Shown here one piece after another: positions 27,741 through 36,287 of a stretch of DNA of 64,000 nt (the first letter of the stretch is position 1; every line of letters begins with the position of its first letter). The DNA comes from Aciditerrimonas ferrireducens (GTDB lineage: Bacteria > Actinomycetota > Acidimicrobiia > Acidimicrobiales > UBA8190). Position numbers and translations under genes: made by a program. The notes under the pieces are model-generated. The model searched no databases and was not told the origin of the DNA. It worked only from the letters and a program-made list of their open reading frames with translations. Where the stretch lies: positions 62,001 to 126,000 of the forward strand of contig NZ_JAKHEX010000001.1 in NCBI RefSeq assembly GCF_023130475.1, written 5' to 3'.

Positions 27741-27796
27741 GGCCCGTCGTCCTTCCTACCGGCACTGCCGGTCTCGCCGATTACGCGGCCACCGTC

Positions 27797-27850
27797 AGCC
27801 TAAAGGAACAAGTTGTGGTTGTGAAGTGACATTACGTAGCGTGAGGTGAC
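27797..27850. promoter_or_regulatory. Overlapping divergent promoters with a direct repeat
   Basis: Minus strand: -35 TTCACA (27825-27820), 17-base spacer, -10 TAGGCT (27802-27797) for the ketosynthase gene. Plus strand: -35 TTGTGG (27813-27818), 18-base spacer, -10 TAGCGT (27837-27842) for the EAL gene. The -35 boxes sit next to each other. A direct repeat GTGAAGTGAC (27821-27830) / GTGAGGTGAC (27841-27850) with a 20-bp period covers the plus-strand promoter and could bind a regulator affecting both genes. Confidence 0.55.
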
Positions 27851-27951
27851 CATCCACCTGTTTGGCTGCACAGGGTGGTAGACAACCCGCGTTATGGGTT
27901 TTTGCCCTGGTTGGTCGGGAAACAGGATCAAGTTGGCTCCCGGAACTGCCG

Positions 27952-30588
27952 ATGCCGGGATCCGTGGCGCTCCGAGACCCCAGACTGGACGACGCCTCCC
28001 TGGGGGGCAGGGGGGTGCGGGCGCGCCAGGACCGGCCGGCGGGGACCTCGACCTCGACGGTTGGGCTGCCGAGGCGATCGCCGGAGGTGGGCCCTCGGGC
28101 CAGTGGCCTGCCGGCGGTCCTCCTGGGCGAGCTCGCCGGGGTGGGGGTCTGGGAGCTCTGGCCCGGGGAGCCCGAGGCTCGCTGGCCGGTGCCCATCGAG
28201 CGGCTGCTCGGCCAGGGCCTGGTGGCGGCCGGTGCCTGGCTGGACCAGCGGGGCGCTCCGGCGGACGGCGTTCAGCCGGTCGGGCCCGGTGAACTGCCCA
28301 ATGCGCTCCTCGCGCCGCTGGTCCGGGCCATCCGGGCCGGGCTGGCCGGGGATCGGGCGGAGCTGATCCGGGAGGTCGTGACCGTGGACCGCTTGACCCG
28401 CCGGATCCTGCTCCGCGGGCAGCGGGTGCCCGATGGGGGCGAGGGCCACTGGGTCGGGGTGGCCACCGAGCTGGCCGACCCGCCCGCCCCGGGAGCCGCC
28501 TTCGGGGAGCCGGAGATCGCCGAGCGGCTCCAGCTGCTGGTCGAGCACTCCCCGGACGGGGTGGCCGTGCACCAAGACGGCCTGGTGGTCTACTGCAACG
28601 CCACCGCCGCCCGGATGGTCGGCTACGAAGACCCCGCGGCGTGCCTGGGCCGCCCGGTCCTCTCGTTCATCCGGGCCGACTGCGTCCGAGGGGTCATCAG
28701 CCGGATCCGACGACTGCGGGTCCCGGGTGACGTCGTGAAGGGGCACCGCATCAGCCTCGTGCGGCCCGACGGCTCGGAGCTGGAGGTCGAGCTGGCCAGT
28801 GCCATGACCAGCTGGGGTGGCCGGCCAGCCATCCAGGTCATCCTCCACGATGTCTCCGAGCGGACCGCTGCCCAGGAGGCCGAGGCGGCCCGGCGGGCCA
28901 CCGAGCGGCGCTACGCCGCCGCGGTGGCCGCCCTGGAGGAGGCCGTGGTGGTGTTCGACGCCCAGGGCGGGGTCCAGGCGGCCAACCGGGCGGCCCGGCG
29001 GATCCTGGGCAGCCGGCTGCAGCAGGGCGTCGCCGACGGGGTCCTGACGGGCGCCGGACGGGCTGTGGACCCCGAGGGCCAGGCGCTGGCGCCGACGGAG
29101 CTGCCGGTGGCCCGGGTGCTCTCGGGTCGGGTGCCGGTGGCCAGCGCCACCGTGGGGGTCCAGGGAGACGACGGGCGAGAGCAGTGGCTGCGGGTCACGG
29201 TCCGACGGCTCGACGAGCCGGGGGCCGACGGGGTGGCGGTGTGCTCGGTGGCCGAGATCACCGAGCACAAGCAGCTCGTGGACCGGCTGGCCTGGGAGGC
29301 CCGCCACGACGGGCTGACGGGCGTGCTGAACCGGGCCGGCCTCGTGGCCCACCTCGAGGGGGTGCTGGCCGACCCGCTCGTGGCCGAGGCGAGCTGCGTG
29401 GTGGTCCTGGACCTGGACCGCTTCAAGCTGGTGAACGACTCCCTGGGGCATGCGGTGGGCGACGAGGTCCTCCGGGCGGTGGCCGGCCGCCTGGCCGAGG
29501 CCGTCCCGGCCGGTTCCACCCTGGCCCGGATCCACGGGGACGGCTTCGCCGTGGTGATCGGCGGGGTCCACTCGGGCGACGAGGCCCTCGCCTGGGGCGA
29601 CTACCTGCGGGCGGTGGTCGGCGAACCCCTTCGGCTGGCGGCAGGGCGGACCCTCGGCCTGCAGGCCTCGGTGGGGGTCTGCCGGGCCAGTGGCGGCAGC
29701 GACCCCGACCGGCTGCTGCGGGACGCCGACCTGGCCATGCTGGAGGCCAAGAACCGCCGTCGGGGCCGCGCCGCCCTCTTCGACGCCGGCCTGCGGGAGG
29801 AGATCGGCGGGCGGATGGAGCTGGAGCACGACCTGCGGGCTGCGGTGGCCCAGGGGCAACTGCGGGTCGAGTACCAGCCCGTGGGGGCCCTGGCCGACGG
29901 CCGAGTGGTGGGTCTCGAGGCCCTGGTGCGCTGGGACCACCCCAACCACGGCCGACTCCTCCCGGCCCGCTTCATCGGCCTGGCCGAGGAGTCCGAGCTC
30001 ATCAGCACCCTGGGGGCCTGGGTCCTGGTCCAAAGCTGCAGCCAGATGGCCCGTTGGCGGGCCCGGCACCCCCAGGCCGCCGAGGCCTTCGTGGCGGTGA
30101 ACGTCTCGCCCCGCCAGCTCGAGGGCCCCGACCTCCTGCCCGCGGTCGAGGAGGCCCTGCGGCGCAGCGGCCTGGCCCCCTCGGCCCTCGTCCTCGAGAT
30201 CACCGAGTCGGGGTTCGTGGCCGAGGACCCGCACGTGGCCAAGGTCCTCGAGGACCTCCGGGACCTCGGGGTCCGGTTGGCCATCGACGACTTCGGGGCC
30301 GGGTACTCGTCCCTCGGCCAGCTCAAGCGCCTGCCGGTGGACTTCTTGAAGATCGACCGGGTCTTCGTCGAGGAGCTGGGCGCCAACCCCCGGGACGACC
30401 TGGTGGTCTCGGTGGTGGCCGAGCTGGGCCACGGGCTGGGGTGCCAGGTCATCGCCGAGGGCATCGAGGAGGAGCGCCAGCGGGCCGCCGCCTGGCGCCT
30501 GGGCTGCGACCTCTACCAGGGCTACCTCCTGGCCCGGCCCCTGACGGTCCGCCAGGCCGGGGCCCTGTGGGGGCCGGCCCGAGGGTGA
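27952..30588 (+). CDS. PAS-GGDEF-EAL protein, probable c-di-GMP phosphodiesterase
   Basis: About 878 residues. A poorly conserved N-terminal region is followed by two PAS-like domains (first around VEHSPDGVAVHQDGLVVYCN and ending IQVILHDVSERTAAQ; second starting VAALEEAVVVFDAQGGVQAA and ending VAEITEHKQLVDRL), a GGDEF domain and an EAL domain. The GGDEF signature is degenerate (IHGDGFAVV at 29530-29550), so no cyclase activity is expected. The EAL signature EALVRWDHPNHGRL, NVSPRQLE, LEITES, IDDFGAGYSSL, DFLKIDRVFV and EGIEEE are all intact, so c-di-GMP hydrolysis is likely. The start is uncertain: the frame is open from a TTG at 27862; ATG 27952 is the first good candidate. A paired GGDEF gene lies at 31895. 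Confidence 0.85.
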   Translation: MPGSVALRDPRLDDASLGGRGVRARQDRPAGTSTSTVGLPRRSPEVGPRASGLPAVLLGELAGVGVWELWPGEPEARWPVPIERLLGQGLVAAGAWLDQRGAPADGVQPVGPGELPNALLAPLVRAIRAGLAGDRAELIREVVTVDRLTRRILLRGQRVPDGGEGHWVGVATELADPPAPGAAFGEPEIAERLQLLVEHSPDGVAVHQDGLVVYCNATAARMVGYEDPAACLGRPVLSFIRADCVRGVISRIRRLRVPGDVVKGHRISLVRPDGSELEVELASAMTSWGGRPAIQVILHDVSERTAAQEAEAARRATERRYAAAVAALEEAVVVFDAQGGVQAANRAARRILGSRLQQGVADGVLTGAGRAVDPEGQALAPTELPVARVLSGRVPVASATVGVQGDDGREQWLRVTVRRLDEPGADGVAVCSVAEITEHKQLVDRLAWEARHDGLTGVLNRAGLVAHLEGVLADPLVAEASCVVVLDLDRFKLVNDSLGHAVGDEVLRAVAGRLAEAVPAGSTLARIHGDGFAVVIGGVHSGDEALAWGDYLRAVVGEPLRLAAGRTLGLQASVGVCRASGGSDPDRLLRDADLAMLEAKNRRRGRAALFDAGLREEIGGRMELEHDLRAAVAQGQLRVEYQPVGALADGRVVGLEALVRWDHPNHGRLLPARFIGLAEESELISTLGAWVLVQSCSQMARWRARHPQAAEAFVAVNVSPRQLEGPDLLPAVEEALRRSGLAPSALVLEITESGFVAEDPHVAKVLEDLRDLGVRLAIDDFGAGYSSLGQLKRLPVDFLKIDRVFVEELGANPRDDLVVSVVAELGHGLGCQVIAEGIEEERQRAAAWRLGCDLYQGYLLARPLTVRQAGALWGPARG

Positions 30589-30644
30589 GGCCCCGGACGA
30601 TCCTTGCCAGGGCCCAGGGGGCCTGCCTAGGCTCTCGCCCCGTT

Positions 30645-31868
30645 ATGCGCATGCGGACCGCGAGGCGGCCCGCCGCACCTGGGGCCAGGGGGGTCGGGGG
30701 ACGACTGGCGGGTGTGGCGGCTGCGGTGCTGGGGCTCGGGCTCATCGGCGCAACGCTCGGGGCGCAGCCCGCCCTGGCCGGCGAGACCCTCCAGCAAGCC
30801 CAGAGCCAAGAGCAGCAGCTGGCCAGCCAGATCGCGGCCGAGAGCGCCAAGATCGACCACCTGGCGTTCCTCTACGACCAGGCCCAGACCGAGGAGGCCC
30901 AGACCCAGGCGGCCATCGCCACGGCCACTGCCCAGCTGGCCAAGGCCGAGGCCTCGGCCGGTGCCGCTCGGCGCCAGCTCCGGACGGACGCCCTGGAGGC
31001 CTACATGGGCGGGGCCGGGACCGGCGGCGTCCTGGCCCTCTTCCAGGACAACCCGAACCAGGCCGCCGCCCAGCAGGAGTACCAGGGGATCTCCGATGCC
31101 CGGCTCCAGGCTGCGATCGAGCAGTACCGGCTGGCCGAGGCCCAGGTGACCCGGACCCGGGAGAGCCTCGACGCCAAGGAGCACCAAGAGCAGCAGGCCG
31201 TGGCCAAGCTGGCCTCGGCTCAGCAGCAGGCCCAGGCCGAAGTGGCCGCTGAGCAGGCCCAGCTGGCCCAGGTGAAGGGCAACGTCGCGCAGCTCCTGGC
31301 GGAGGCGCACGCCATCGAGCTGGCCAAGGAGCGCCAGGCGGCCGAGCAGGCCGCTGCCCAGCAGGCGGCGCTCCTGGCCCAGCAGCAGGCCCAGGCCCAG
31401 GCCCAGCAGCAGGCCCAGGCCCAGCAGCAGGCCCCGAGCAGCGGCGGTGGGGGCGGTGGGGGGTCGGCGCCGGCCCCGGCGCCGGCCCCGTCGGGGAACT
31501 GGGCCCAGGAGGCCCAGGTGGCGGTCCAGACCGCCCTGGCCCAGGTCGGCAAGCCCTACCAGTGGGGCGGGGCCGGCCCGAACAGCTTCGACTGCTCGGG
31601 CCTGGTGATGTACGCGTGGGAGGCGGCGGGGGTGGACCTGCCGCACTACTCGGTGGCCCAGTACGACGACACGACCCACGTGCCCGAGTCGGCCCTCCAG
31701 CCTGGGGACATCGTGTTCTACAACTCGCCCTACGACGGGCCCTTGGGCCACGAGGCCCTCTACATCGGCAACGGGCAGGTGGTCCAGGCCCCGATGACCG
31801 GCATGGACGTGATGGTGACCTCCATCACGTGGGCCGGGCCGCCGGTGGCCTTCGGGCAACCCGGCTGA
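30645..31868 (+). CDS. Secreted NlpC/P60 peptidoglycan endopeptidase with coiled-coil N-terminus
   Basis: 407 residues. A signal peptide (Arg-rich start, then LAGVAAAVLGLGLIGATLGAQPALA) is followed by a long Ala/Gln-rich coiled coil (about residues 48-255, RipA/PcsB-like), a Gln-Ala repeat and Gly/Pro linker, and a C-terminal NlpC/P60 domain (about 290-405). The nucleophile is in NSFDCSGLVMYAW and the histidine in LGHEALYIGNGQVV. The third polar residue is Gln in VVQAPMTG, where many relatives have His. It would cleave peptide stems of peptidoglycan, probably at division. A -10-like TAGGCT at 30628-30633 would place the transcript start only a few bases before ATG 30645. Confidence 0.9.
   Translation: MRMRTARRPAAPGARGVGGRLAGVAAAVLGLGLIGATLGAQPALAGETLQQAQSQEQQLASQIAAESAKIDHLAFLYDQAQTEEAQTQAAIATATAQLAKAEASAGAARRQLRTDALEAYMGGAGTGGVLALFQDNPNQAAAQQEYQGISDARLQAAIEQYRLAEAQVTRTRESLDAKEHQEQQAVAKLASAQQQAQAEVAAEQAQLAQVKGNVAQLLAEAHAIELAKERQAAEQAAAQQAALLAQQQAQAQAQQQAQAQQQAPSSGGGGGGGSAPAPAPAPSGNWAQEAQVAVQTALAQVGKPYQWGGAGPNSFDCSGLVMYAWEAAGVDLPHYSVAQYDDTTHVPESALQPGDIVFYNSPYDGPLGHEALYIGNGQVVQAPMTGMDVMVTSITWAGPPVAFGQPG
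31381..31438 (+). repeat. Gln-Ala-coding repeat in the NlpC/P60 linker
   Basis: CAGGCCCAGGCCCAGCAG occurs in tandem (about 31388-31405 and 31406-31423 plus partial copies), encoding (QA)n and QQ stretches that separate the coiled coil from the catalytic domain. It is a length-variable linker candidate. Confidence 0.6.
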
Positions 31869-31894
31869 GCCGGTCCTTGCCGTCGCCTGGGGGG

Positions 31895-33028
31895 ATGGTG
31901 AGCGAGGCCAGCGGGCCCGTCGAGGTGGCCTTCGGGCCGGGCACGGCCCAGTGGCGGGAGCCGATCGGGGCGGCCGTGCTGGCCCGGCTGGACGAGGTGG
32001 TGCGGGCGGTGGCCGAGGCCACCGACGGCCGGGATCCCCTGCCCCTGGACCCTGAGGTCCGGGCCACGATCCAGGCGGATCAGGAACGCTCGGCCCGCCT
32101 CGGGGCGGTGCTCTTCGGCCGGTGGCTCGCCGAGGGCCGACCGCCGAGCCGGGAGGACCTGGGGGAGCTGGGGCAGGTGGGCCGGCGGCTGGCCAAGGTG
32201 GCCGGGCCGGTCACCCGGGTGGTGCGGGCCAACCTGGCCTGGCTGGCCTGCATCCGGCGGCTGCTCCAGGAGGAGGGGGCCCAGGTGGGCGCGCCGGCCG
32301 AGCTGGTGGACAGCCTGGTGGCCTGCGCCGAGCAGTCCATGGGGGCCAGCCTGGTCCGCATCGCCCGGCAGTTCGACGAGCAGCTGCGCCAGAGCGAGGA
32401 GCAGCTGGCCGCCAAGGAGCAGGACCTGGCCCGCCAAGCCCGCCAGGACCCCTTGACCGGGGTGCTGAACCGCCTGGGCCTCTACGAGGAGCTGGCTCGC
32501 TGCTGCGCCCTCGGCGGGGCCGGCGAGGGCCAGGGGCGGGCCCCCCAGGGGATCCGGGGGCTTGGGCCGGCCCTGGTCTTCGTGGATCTCGACGGCTTCA
32601 AGGCGGTGAACGACGCCCAGGGGCACCGGGTGGGGGACGCTGCGCTGGTGGCCCTCACCCGGCGGGTCAGCGGGGCGGTGCGTCACGGCGACGTCGTGGC
32701 CCGCTACGGCGGCGACGAGCTCGTGGTGGTCTGCCGGCGGGTGCCCCACCTGGGCTGGCCCTGCCAACTGGCGGCCCGGATCCTCTGCCAGCTGGCTAAG
32801 CCGGTCGAGGTCGAGGGCCTGGAGCTGCAGCTCGGGGGGAGCGCCGGGGTCGCCATCGCCCTCGGGCCGGGCTGCCACCCCGACCAGCTCCTGCGGGCTG
32901 CCGACGCCGCCATGTACCGGGCCAAGGCCAAGGGCGGGGGACAGTTCGTCTTGACCTTCGTGGCGCCCGAACCCGCCGACAACCCGGCGGGCCTCGCCCG
33001 TCCGCGCCCCGCCACGAGCGCAACCTAG
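31895..33028 (+). CDS. GGDEF-domain diguanylate cyclase
   Basis: 377 residues. The N-terminal half (about 1-175) is a helical region without a family I recognise, with conserved-looking GAVLFGRWLAEG and VVRANLAWLACIRRLL. A short coiled coil (EEQLAAKEQDLARQARQ) leads into the GGDEF domain: DPLTGVLNRLGLYEEL, FVDLDGFKAVNDAQGHRVGD and the signature RYGGDELVVVC (32701-32730), an active GGDEL variant. It should make c-di-GMP from two GTP. No clear RxxD inhibitory site is visible. It lies 27 bp after the NlpC/P60 gene and 1.3 kb after the EAL gene, forming a small c-di-GMP locus. GTG 31898 is an alternative start. Confidence 0.85.
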   Translation: MVSEASGPVEVAFGPGTAQWREPIGAAVLARLDEVVRAVAEATDGRDPLPLDPEVRATIQADQERSARLGAVLFGRWLAEGRPPSREDLGELGQVGRRLAKVAGPVTRVVRANLAWLACIRRLLQEEGAQVGAPAELVDSLVACAEQSMGASLVRIARQFDEQLRQSEEQLAAKEQDLARQARQDPLTGVLNRLGLYEELARCCALGGAGEGQGRAPQGIRGLGPALVFVDLDGFKAVNDAQGHRVGDAALVALTRRVSGAVRHGDVVARYGGDELVVVCRRVPHLGWPCQLAARILCQLAKPVEVEGLELQLGGSAGVAIALGPGCHPDQLLRAADAAMYRAKAKGGGQFVLTFVAPEPADNPAGLARPRPATSAT

Positions 33029-33072
33029 ACACGTACTCGCTCGTCCTGCTTGCGATCGAGGGGGGCGGGCCG

Positions 33073-33078
33073 TAGGGT
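33073..33078 (+). promoter_or_regulatory. -10 box for the leaderless metal-oxyanion uptake operon
   Basis: TAGGGT ends 6 bases before ATG 33085, with no Shine-Dalgarno sequence between, the same pattern as at several other starts in this window. It is the presumed single promoter of the four-gene uptake operon. Confidence 0.5.
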
Positions 33079-33084
33079 GGGCCC

Positions 33085-34278
33085 ATGGGTGTCCTCGACG
33101 GTCGACGACACGGGGCGTGGGCGGCCCACGGCTCCCGGGCGCGGCGCCCGTCGCCGCGCACGACGCGGCGGGTCCTCGGCGGGGTGCTCGGGGTCGGCCT
33201 GGCCGGGCTGGCCCTGGTGGCCTGCGGGTCCGGTGGCAGCCTGGCGCGCTCGGGCCCGGCGCGCTCGAGCGCAGCCGGCTCGAGCACGGCGACGACCGGT
33301 GCGGCCAGCGGGCAGCCCCGGGGCGGGTTGGCCGAGGTGGCCTACGCCGGGGCGCTGCTGCCGCTGAACGAACAGACCATCGGCCCGGCCTTCGAGCGGG
33401 CCACCGGCGACCACTACCAGGGCCGCGGCGGGGGCTCCTACGGCCTGGCTCGGGAGATCCAGGCGGGGGAGATCCGGCCGACGGTCTTCGAGAGCATCGG
33501 GGGCGGACCGATCGAGCTGCTCGAACCCCGCTTCACCCGCTGGTGGGTCCAGGTGGCCTCGAGCCCCCTGGTCCTGGCCTACAACCCGAGCGGTCCGGAC
33601 GGGCCGCTCTTCGAGAGGGCCGCGGCCGGGAAGGTGCCGCTCAAGGACGTCTTCTTGGCCATGGCCAAGCCGGGGTTCCGTCTGGGGCGGACGAACCCGG
33701 CGACCGACCCCCAGGGCCAGGCCTTCGTCATGATGATCGAGCTGGCCCAACGGGACCTGGGCCTGCCGGCCGGCATCGTCGACCAGATCCTGGGTGCCGG
33801 GGCCCGCCATGGCGGGGGGAACCAGCAGCAGATCTTCGCCGAGACGGCCCTCGACGCCCACCTGGAGGCCGGCCAGCTCGACGCCGCCTCGGCCTTCTTG
33901 TCCCAGGCGGTCCAGCTCCACCTCCACTACCTGCGCCTGCCGGCGGCCATCGACTTCGGGGACCCGGCCGAGGCCAGCGCCTACGCCCAGGCCAGCATCG
34001 TGGTGCCCGGCAGCCAGCCCGGCTCGACCGAGACGGTCCACGGGGCGCCGCTGGTGGTGGACGCCACCGTGCTGGACCAGCCCGGGACCTCTCGGGCCGA
34101 TCGGGCCGCCGCCTGGGCCTTCGTGGCCTACCTGTTCTCTCCGGCCGGCCGCCAGGCCTTCGAGCGGGCCGGTTACCAGCTCGTGCCGCCCACGATCAGC
34201 GGGCCGGCCAGCGCCGTGCCGGCCCTGATCCGCCGGGCCGTGGAATCGGCCGGGTCGACGAGCGGAGCAGCGGGGTAG
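33085..34278 (+). CDS. Tungstate/molybdate ABC transporter substrate-binding lipoprotein (WtpA/ModA-like)
   Basis: 397 residues. An Arg-rich start and hydrophobic stretch end in the lipobox LALVAC (C about 47), so the protein is a membrane-anchored lipoprotein. The mature part begins with a Ser/Gly-rich linker and then VAYAGALLPLNEQTIGPAFE, GGGSYGLAREIQAGEIRPTV and SSPLVLAYNPSGPDGP, the pattern of WtpA/ModA proteins that bind molybdate or tungstate. The C-terminus has the usual AAWAFVAYLFSPAGRQAFER. First gene of an operon with permease, ATPase and regulator. Which oxyanion is bound cannot be told from sequence; sulfate is less likely. Confidence 0.82.
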   Translation: MGVLDGRRHGAWAAHGSRARRPSPRTTRRVLGGVLGVGLAGLALVACGSGGSLARSGPARSSAAGSSTATTGAASGQPRGGLAEVAYAGALLPLNEQTIGPAFERATGDHYQGRGGGSYGLAREIQAGEIRPTVFESIGGGPIELLEPRFTRWWVQVASSPLVLAYNPSGPDGPLFERAAAGKVPLKDVFLAMAKPGFRLGRTNPATDPQGQAFVMMIELAQRDLGLPAGIVDQILGAGARHGGGNQQQIFAETALDAHLEAGQLDAASAFLSQAVQLHLHYLRLPAAIDFGDPAEASAYAQASIVVPGSQPGSTETVHGAPLVVDATVLDQPGTSRADRAAAWAFVAYLFSPAGRQAFERAGYQLVPPTISGPASAVPALIRRAVESAGSTSGAAG

Positions 34279-34284
34279 ACGCCG

Positions 34285-35145
34285 GTGGCAGGCCTGGCGC
34301 TGGGGGAGAGGGCCGGGCACCGGCCGGGAGGCCCGGCGCTTTGGCGCCTGGCCGGCCTGGTCGGCCTGGGCGGCTGCCTGCTCGTCTGGCTGGTCCTCCT
34401 CGGCCCGCTCGGGGCCCTCCTGGCGCACCTGCGCCCGAGCGTCGTCGGCCGAGCCTTGAGCGCCCCGGGGGCCCTCGGGCCGCTTGTGACCTCCCTCGAG
34501 GCCAGCGCCCTGGCCCTGGCGCTCCTCGTGGTCCTCGGCACCCCCCTGGCCTGGGCCATGGCCCGTGACCGCCTGCCGGCTCCCCGAATCATCGAGGCCG
34601 GGGTGCTGGTCCCGCTGCTGATGCCCCCCCTGGTGATCGGCCTGCTGCTGGTCTTCCTGGCAGGACCGGCCACCCCGGTGGGCCGGGCCCTCGGGCTCGT
34701 CCACCTGAGCGCCTCGGACACCTTCTTCGCCCTGGTCCTCGCCGAGCTCTACGAGGCCGGCCCCTACTACGTTCTCGGTGTGGCCGCGGCCGTGCGGAGC
34801 GTGGACCCGGAGCTGGAGGCCCAGGCGGCCCTCCTGGGGGACCCCTGGCCGCGGGTGGCCCGACGGGTCACGCTGCCCCTCGCCGCCCCCGGGGTGGCCA
34901 GCACCCTGGCCGTGGCCTGGGCCCGGGCCATCGGGGCCTTCGGCGCGGTCATCATCGTCGCCTACCACCCCTACGGCCTGCCCATGCAGATCTGGGTGAC
35001 CCTCGAGGAGCAGGGCCTGCCGGCCGCCTTGCCCTTCGCCCTCGTGCTGCTCGTCGTGGCCCTCCCCCTGCCCCTCCTGGGCCTGCTCTGGGCGGCCCGG
35101 ACCCAGCGGGCCGCCCAGGTCGAGCCCCTGGAGGTGCCGGGGTGA
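34285..35145 (+). CDS. ABC transporter permease (ModB/WtpB-like)
   Basis: 286 residues with six or so hydrophobic helices and the cytoplasmic EAA loop LEAQAALLGDPWPRVARRVTLPLAAPG, which contacts the ATPase. The start GTG 34285 lies 6 bp after the binding-protein stop. The end overlaps the ATPase start by four bases. The N-terminal 20 residues are polar. Together with its neighbours it forms a type I oxyanion importer; the fold is that of molybdate/sulfate permeases (BPD_transp_1). Confidence 0.85.
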   Translation: MAGLALGERAGHRPGGPALWRLAGLVGLGGCLLVWLVLLGPLGALLAHLRPSVVGRALSAPGALGPLVTSLEASALALALLVVLGTPLAWAMARDRLPAPRIIEAGVLVPLLMPPLVIGLLLVFLAGPATPVGRALGLVHLSASDTFFALVLAELYEAGPYYVLGVAAAVRSVDPELEAQAALLGDPWPRVARRVTLPLAAPGVASTLAVAWARAIGAFGAVIIVAYHPYGLPMQIWVTLEEQGLPAALPFALVLLVVALPLPLLGLLWAARTQRAAQVEPLEVPG

Positions 35146-36287
35146 GCGAGCCGGCCCGCCAGGGCCTCGACGCCCAGGTGCTGGTGGTCCGCCGGGCGCT
35201 GTCCGTGGCGGCCAGCCTGGCCGTGCCCCCGGGTCGGGTCCTCGGGATCCTCGGGCCCTCGGGGGCCGGGAAGTCCAGCGTCCTGGCCGCCCTGGCCGGC
35301 CTCGCTCCCCTGGCCGAGGGCCACGTCCGCCTCGACGGTCGGCTCCTCGCCGAGGCCCGACCGGGCCGCCGGCCTCACGGGCTGCCCCTGCGGGAGCGGG
35401 GCATCGGCATGGTCACCCAGCGCCTCGGCCTCTTCCCCCACCTGACGGTGGCTGAGAACCTCGGCTACGGGGCGCCCGGGGGGGCCCGGGACCCCGAGGT
35501 GGCCCGCCTGGGGGCGGCCCTCGGCCTGGACGAGCTCCTCGGCGCCCGGCCGCCGCGGCTCTCGGGGGGCCAGCGCCAGCGGGTGGCCCTCGGGCGGGCC
35601 CTGGCCGGCCGGCCCCGGTTGCTGCTGCTCGACGAGCCCTTCGGTGCCCTGGACGCCGCCTGGCGGGAACGGGTCCGGGCCCTGGTGGCGAGCGAGGTGG
35701 CCCGCCGGGCCCTGCCGACCGTCCTCGTCAGCCACGACCTGGCCGACCTGAGCAGCCTGGCCGACACGGTGCTCGTCATGGACCAGGGCCAGGTCCTCCA
35801 GGCCGGTCCCCTCGCCGGGGTCCTCGGGGCCCCGGCCAGCCAGCGGGTGGCCGAGCTCGTCGGCTACCGCTGGTTCCTGCCCCCAGGGGCGCTCCGCCCC
35901 CACCCGGGGGAGACGGCGAGCGGCGGACCGGGCCTGCCGGAGGGGACGAGCCTGATCGGCCTGCACCCGGCCCTGCTCGCCGGGCCCGGCGGCCCCCCGA
36001 GCGAGGTCCGGTCGGCGGGCAGCGAGGCAGTCGAGGCCGACTGGTGGCTGGTCGGGCAGGTCGAAGGGGCGAGCGACCAGGGCTTCTGGGTCGAGCTGCG
36101 CCTCGGCGTGGCGTCCCCGCTCGGCGCGCCGAGGGTCACCCTCGGGGTGCCCCTGCCCCCGGGCGCCGGGGTGCCGCCGGCCGGGTCGGCGTGGGCCGTG
36201 CCCCTGCGGCCGGCGCCCTGCTTCGACGCCGCCGGCGCGCTCGTCGGCCGGCTCGGGGCGAGGAGCGTTGCCGGTGCCCGCGGCTGA
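35142..36287 (+). CDS. ABC transporter ATP-binding protein (ModC/WtpC-like)
   Basis: 381 residues. Walker A GPSGAGKSS (about 42-50), Q-loop VTQRLGLFPHLTVAENL, signature LSGGQRQRVALGRALAG, Walker B LLLLDEPFGALDA and the switch histidine in VLVSHDLADL are all intact. The C-terminal about 130 residues form a TOBE-like domain (VEGASDQGFWVELRL...), as in molybdate ATPases, where it may sense the oxyanion. GTG 35142 overlaps the permease stop; the end overlaps the regulator start by 14 bp. Confidence 0.87.
   Translation: MSEPARQGLDAQVLVVRRALSVAASLAVPPGRVLGILGPSGAGKSSVLAALAGLAPLAEGHVRLDGRLLAEARPGRRPHGLPLRERGIGMVTQRLGLFPHLTVAENLGYGAPGGARDPEVARLGAALGLDELLGARPPRLSGGQRQRVALGRALAGRPRLLLLDEPFGALDAAWRERVRALVASEVARRALPTVLVSHDLADLSSLADTVLVMDQGQVLQAGPLAGVLGAPASQRVAELVGYRWFLPPGALRPHPGETASGGPGLPEGTSLIGLHPALLAGPGGPPSEVRSAGSEAVEADWWLVGQVEGASDQGFWVELRLGVASPLGAPRVTLGVPLPPGAGVPPAGSAWAVPLRPAPCFDAAGALVGRLGARSVAGARG

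Noticed and set aside
23893-27765. Long minus-strand open frame of about 1300 codons
   Set aside because: It crosses four plus-strand genes with clear families, and only its right-hand part overlaps the real ketosynthase gene in another frame. It has no domain signal.
27843-27903. c-di-GMP riboswitch or terminator ahead of the EAL gene
   Set aside because: The leader has one 5-bp hairpin (AACCC/GGGTT) with a short T run but lacks the conserved GEMM core, so I do not call a riboswitch; the stem is too short to claim a terminator.
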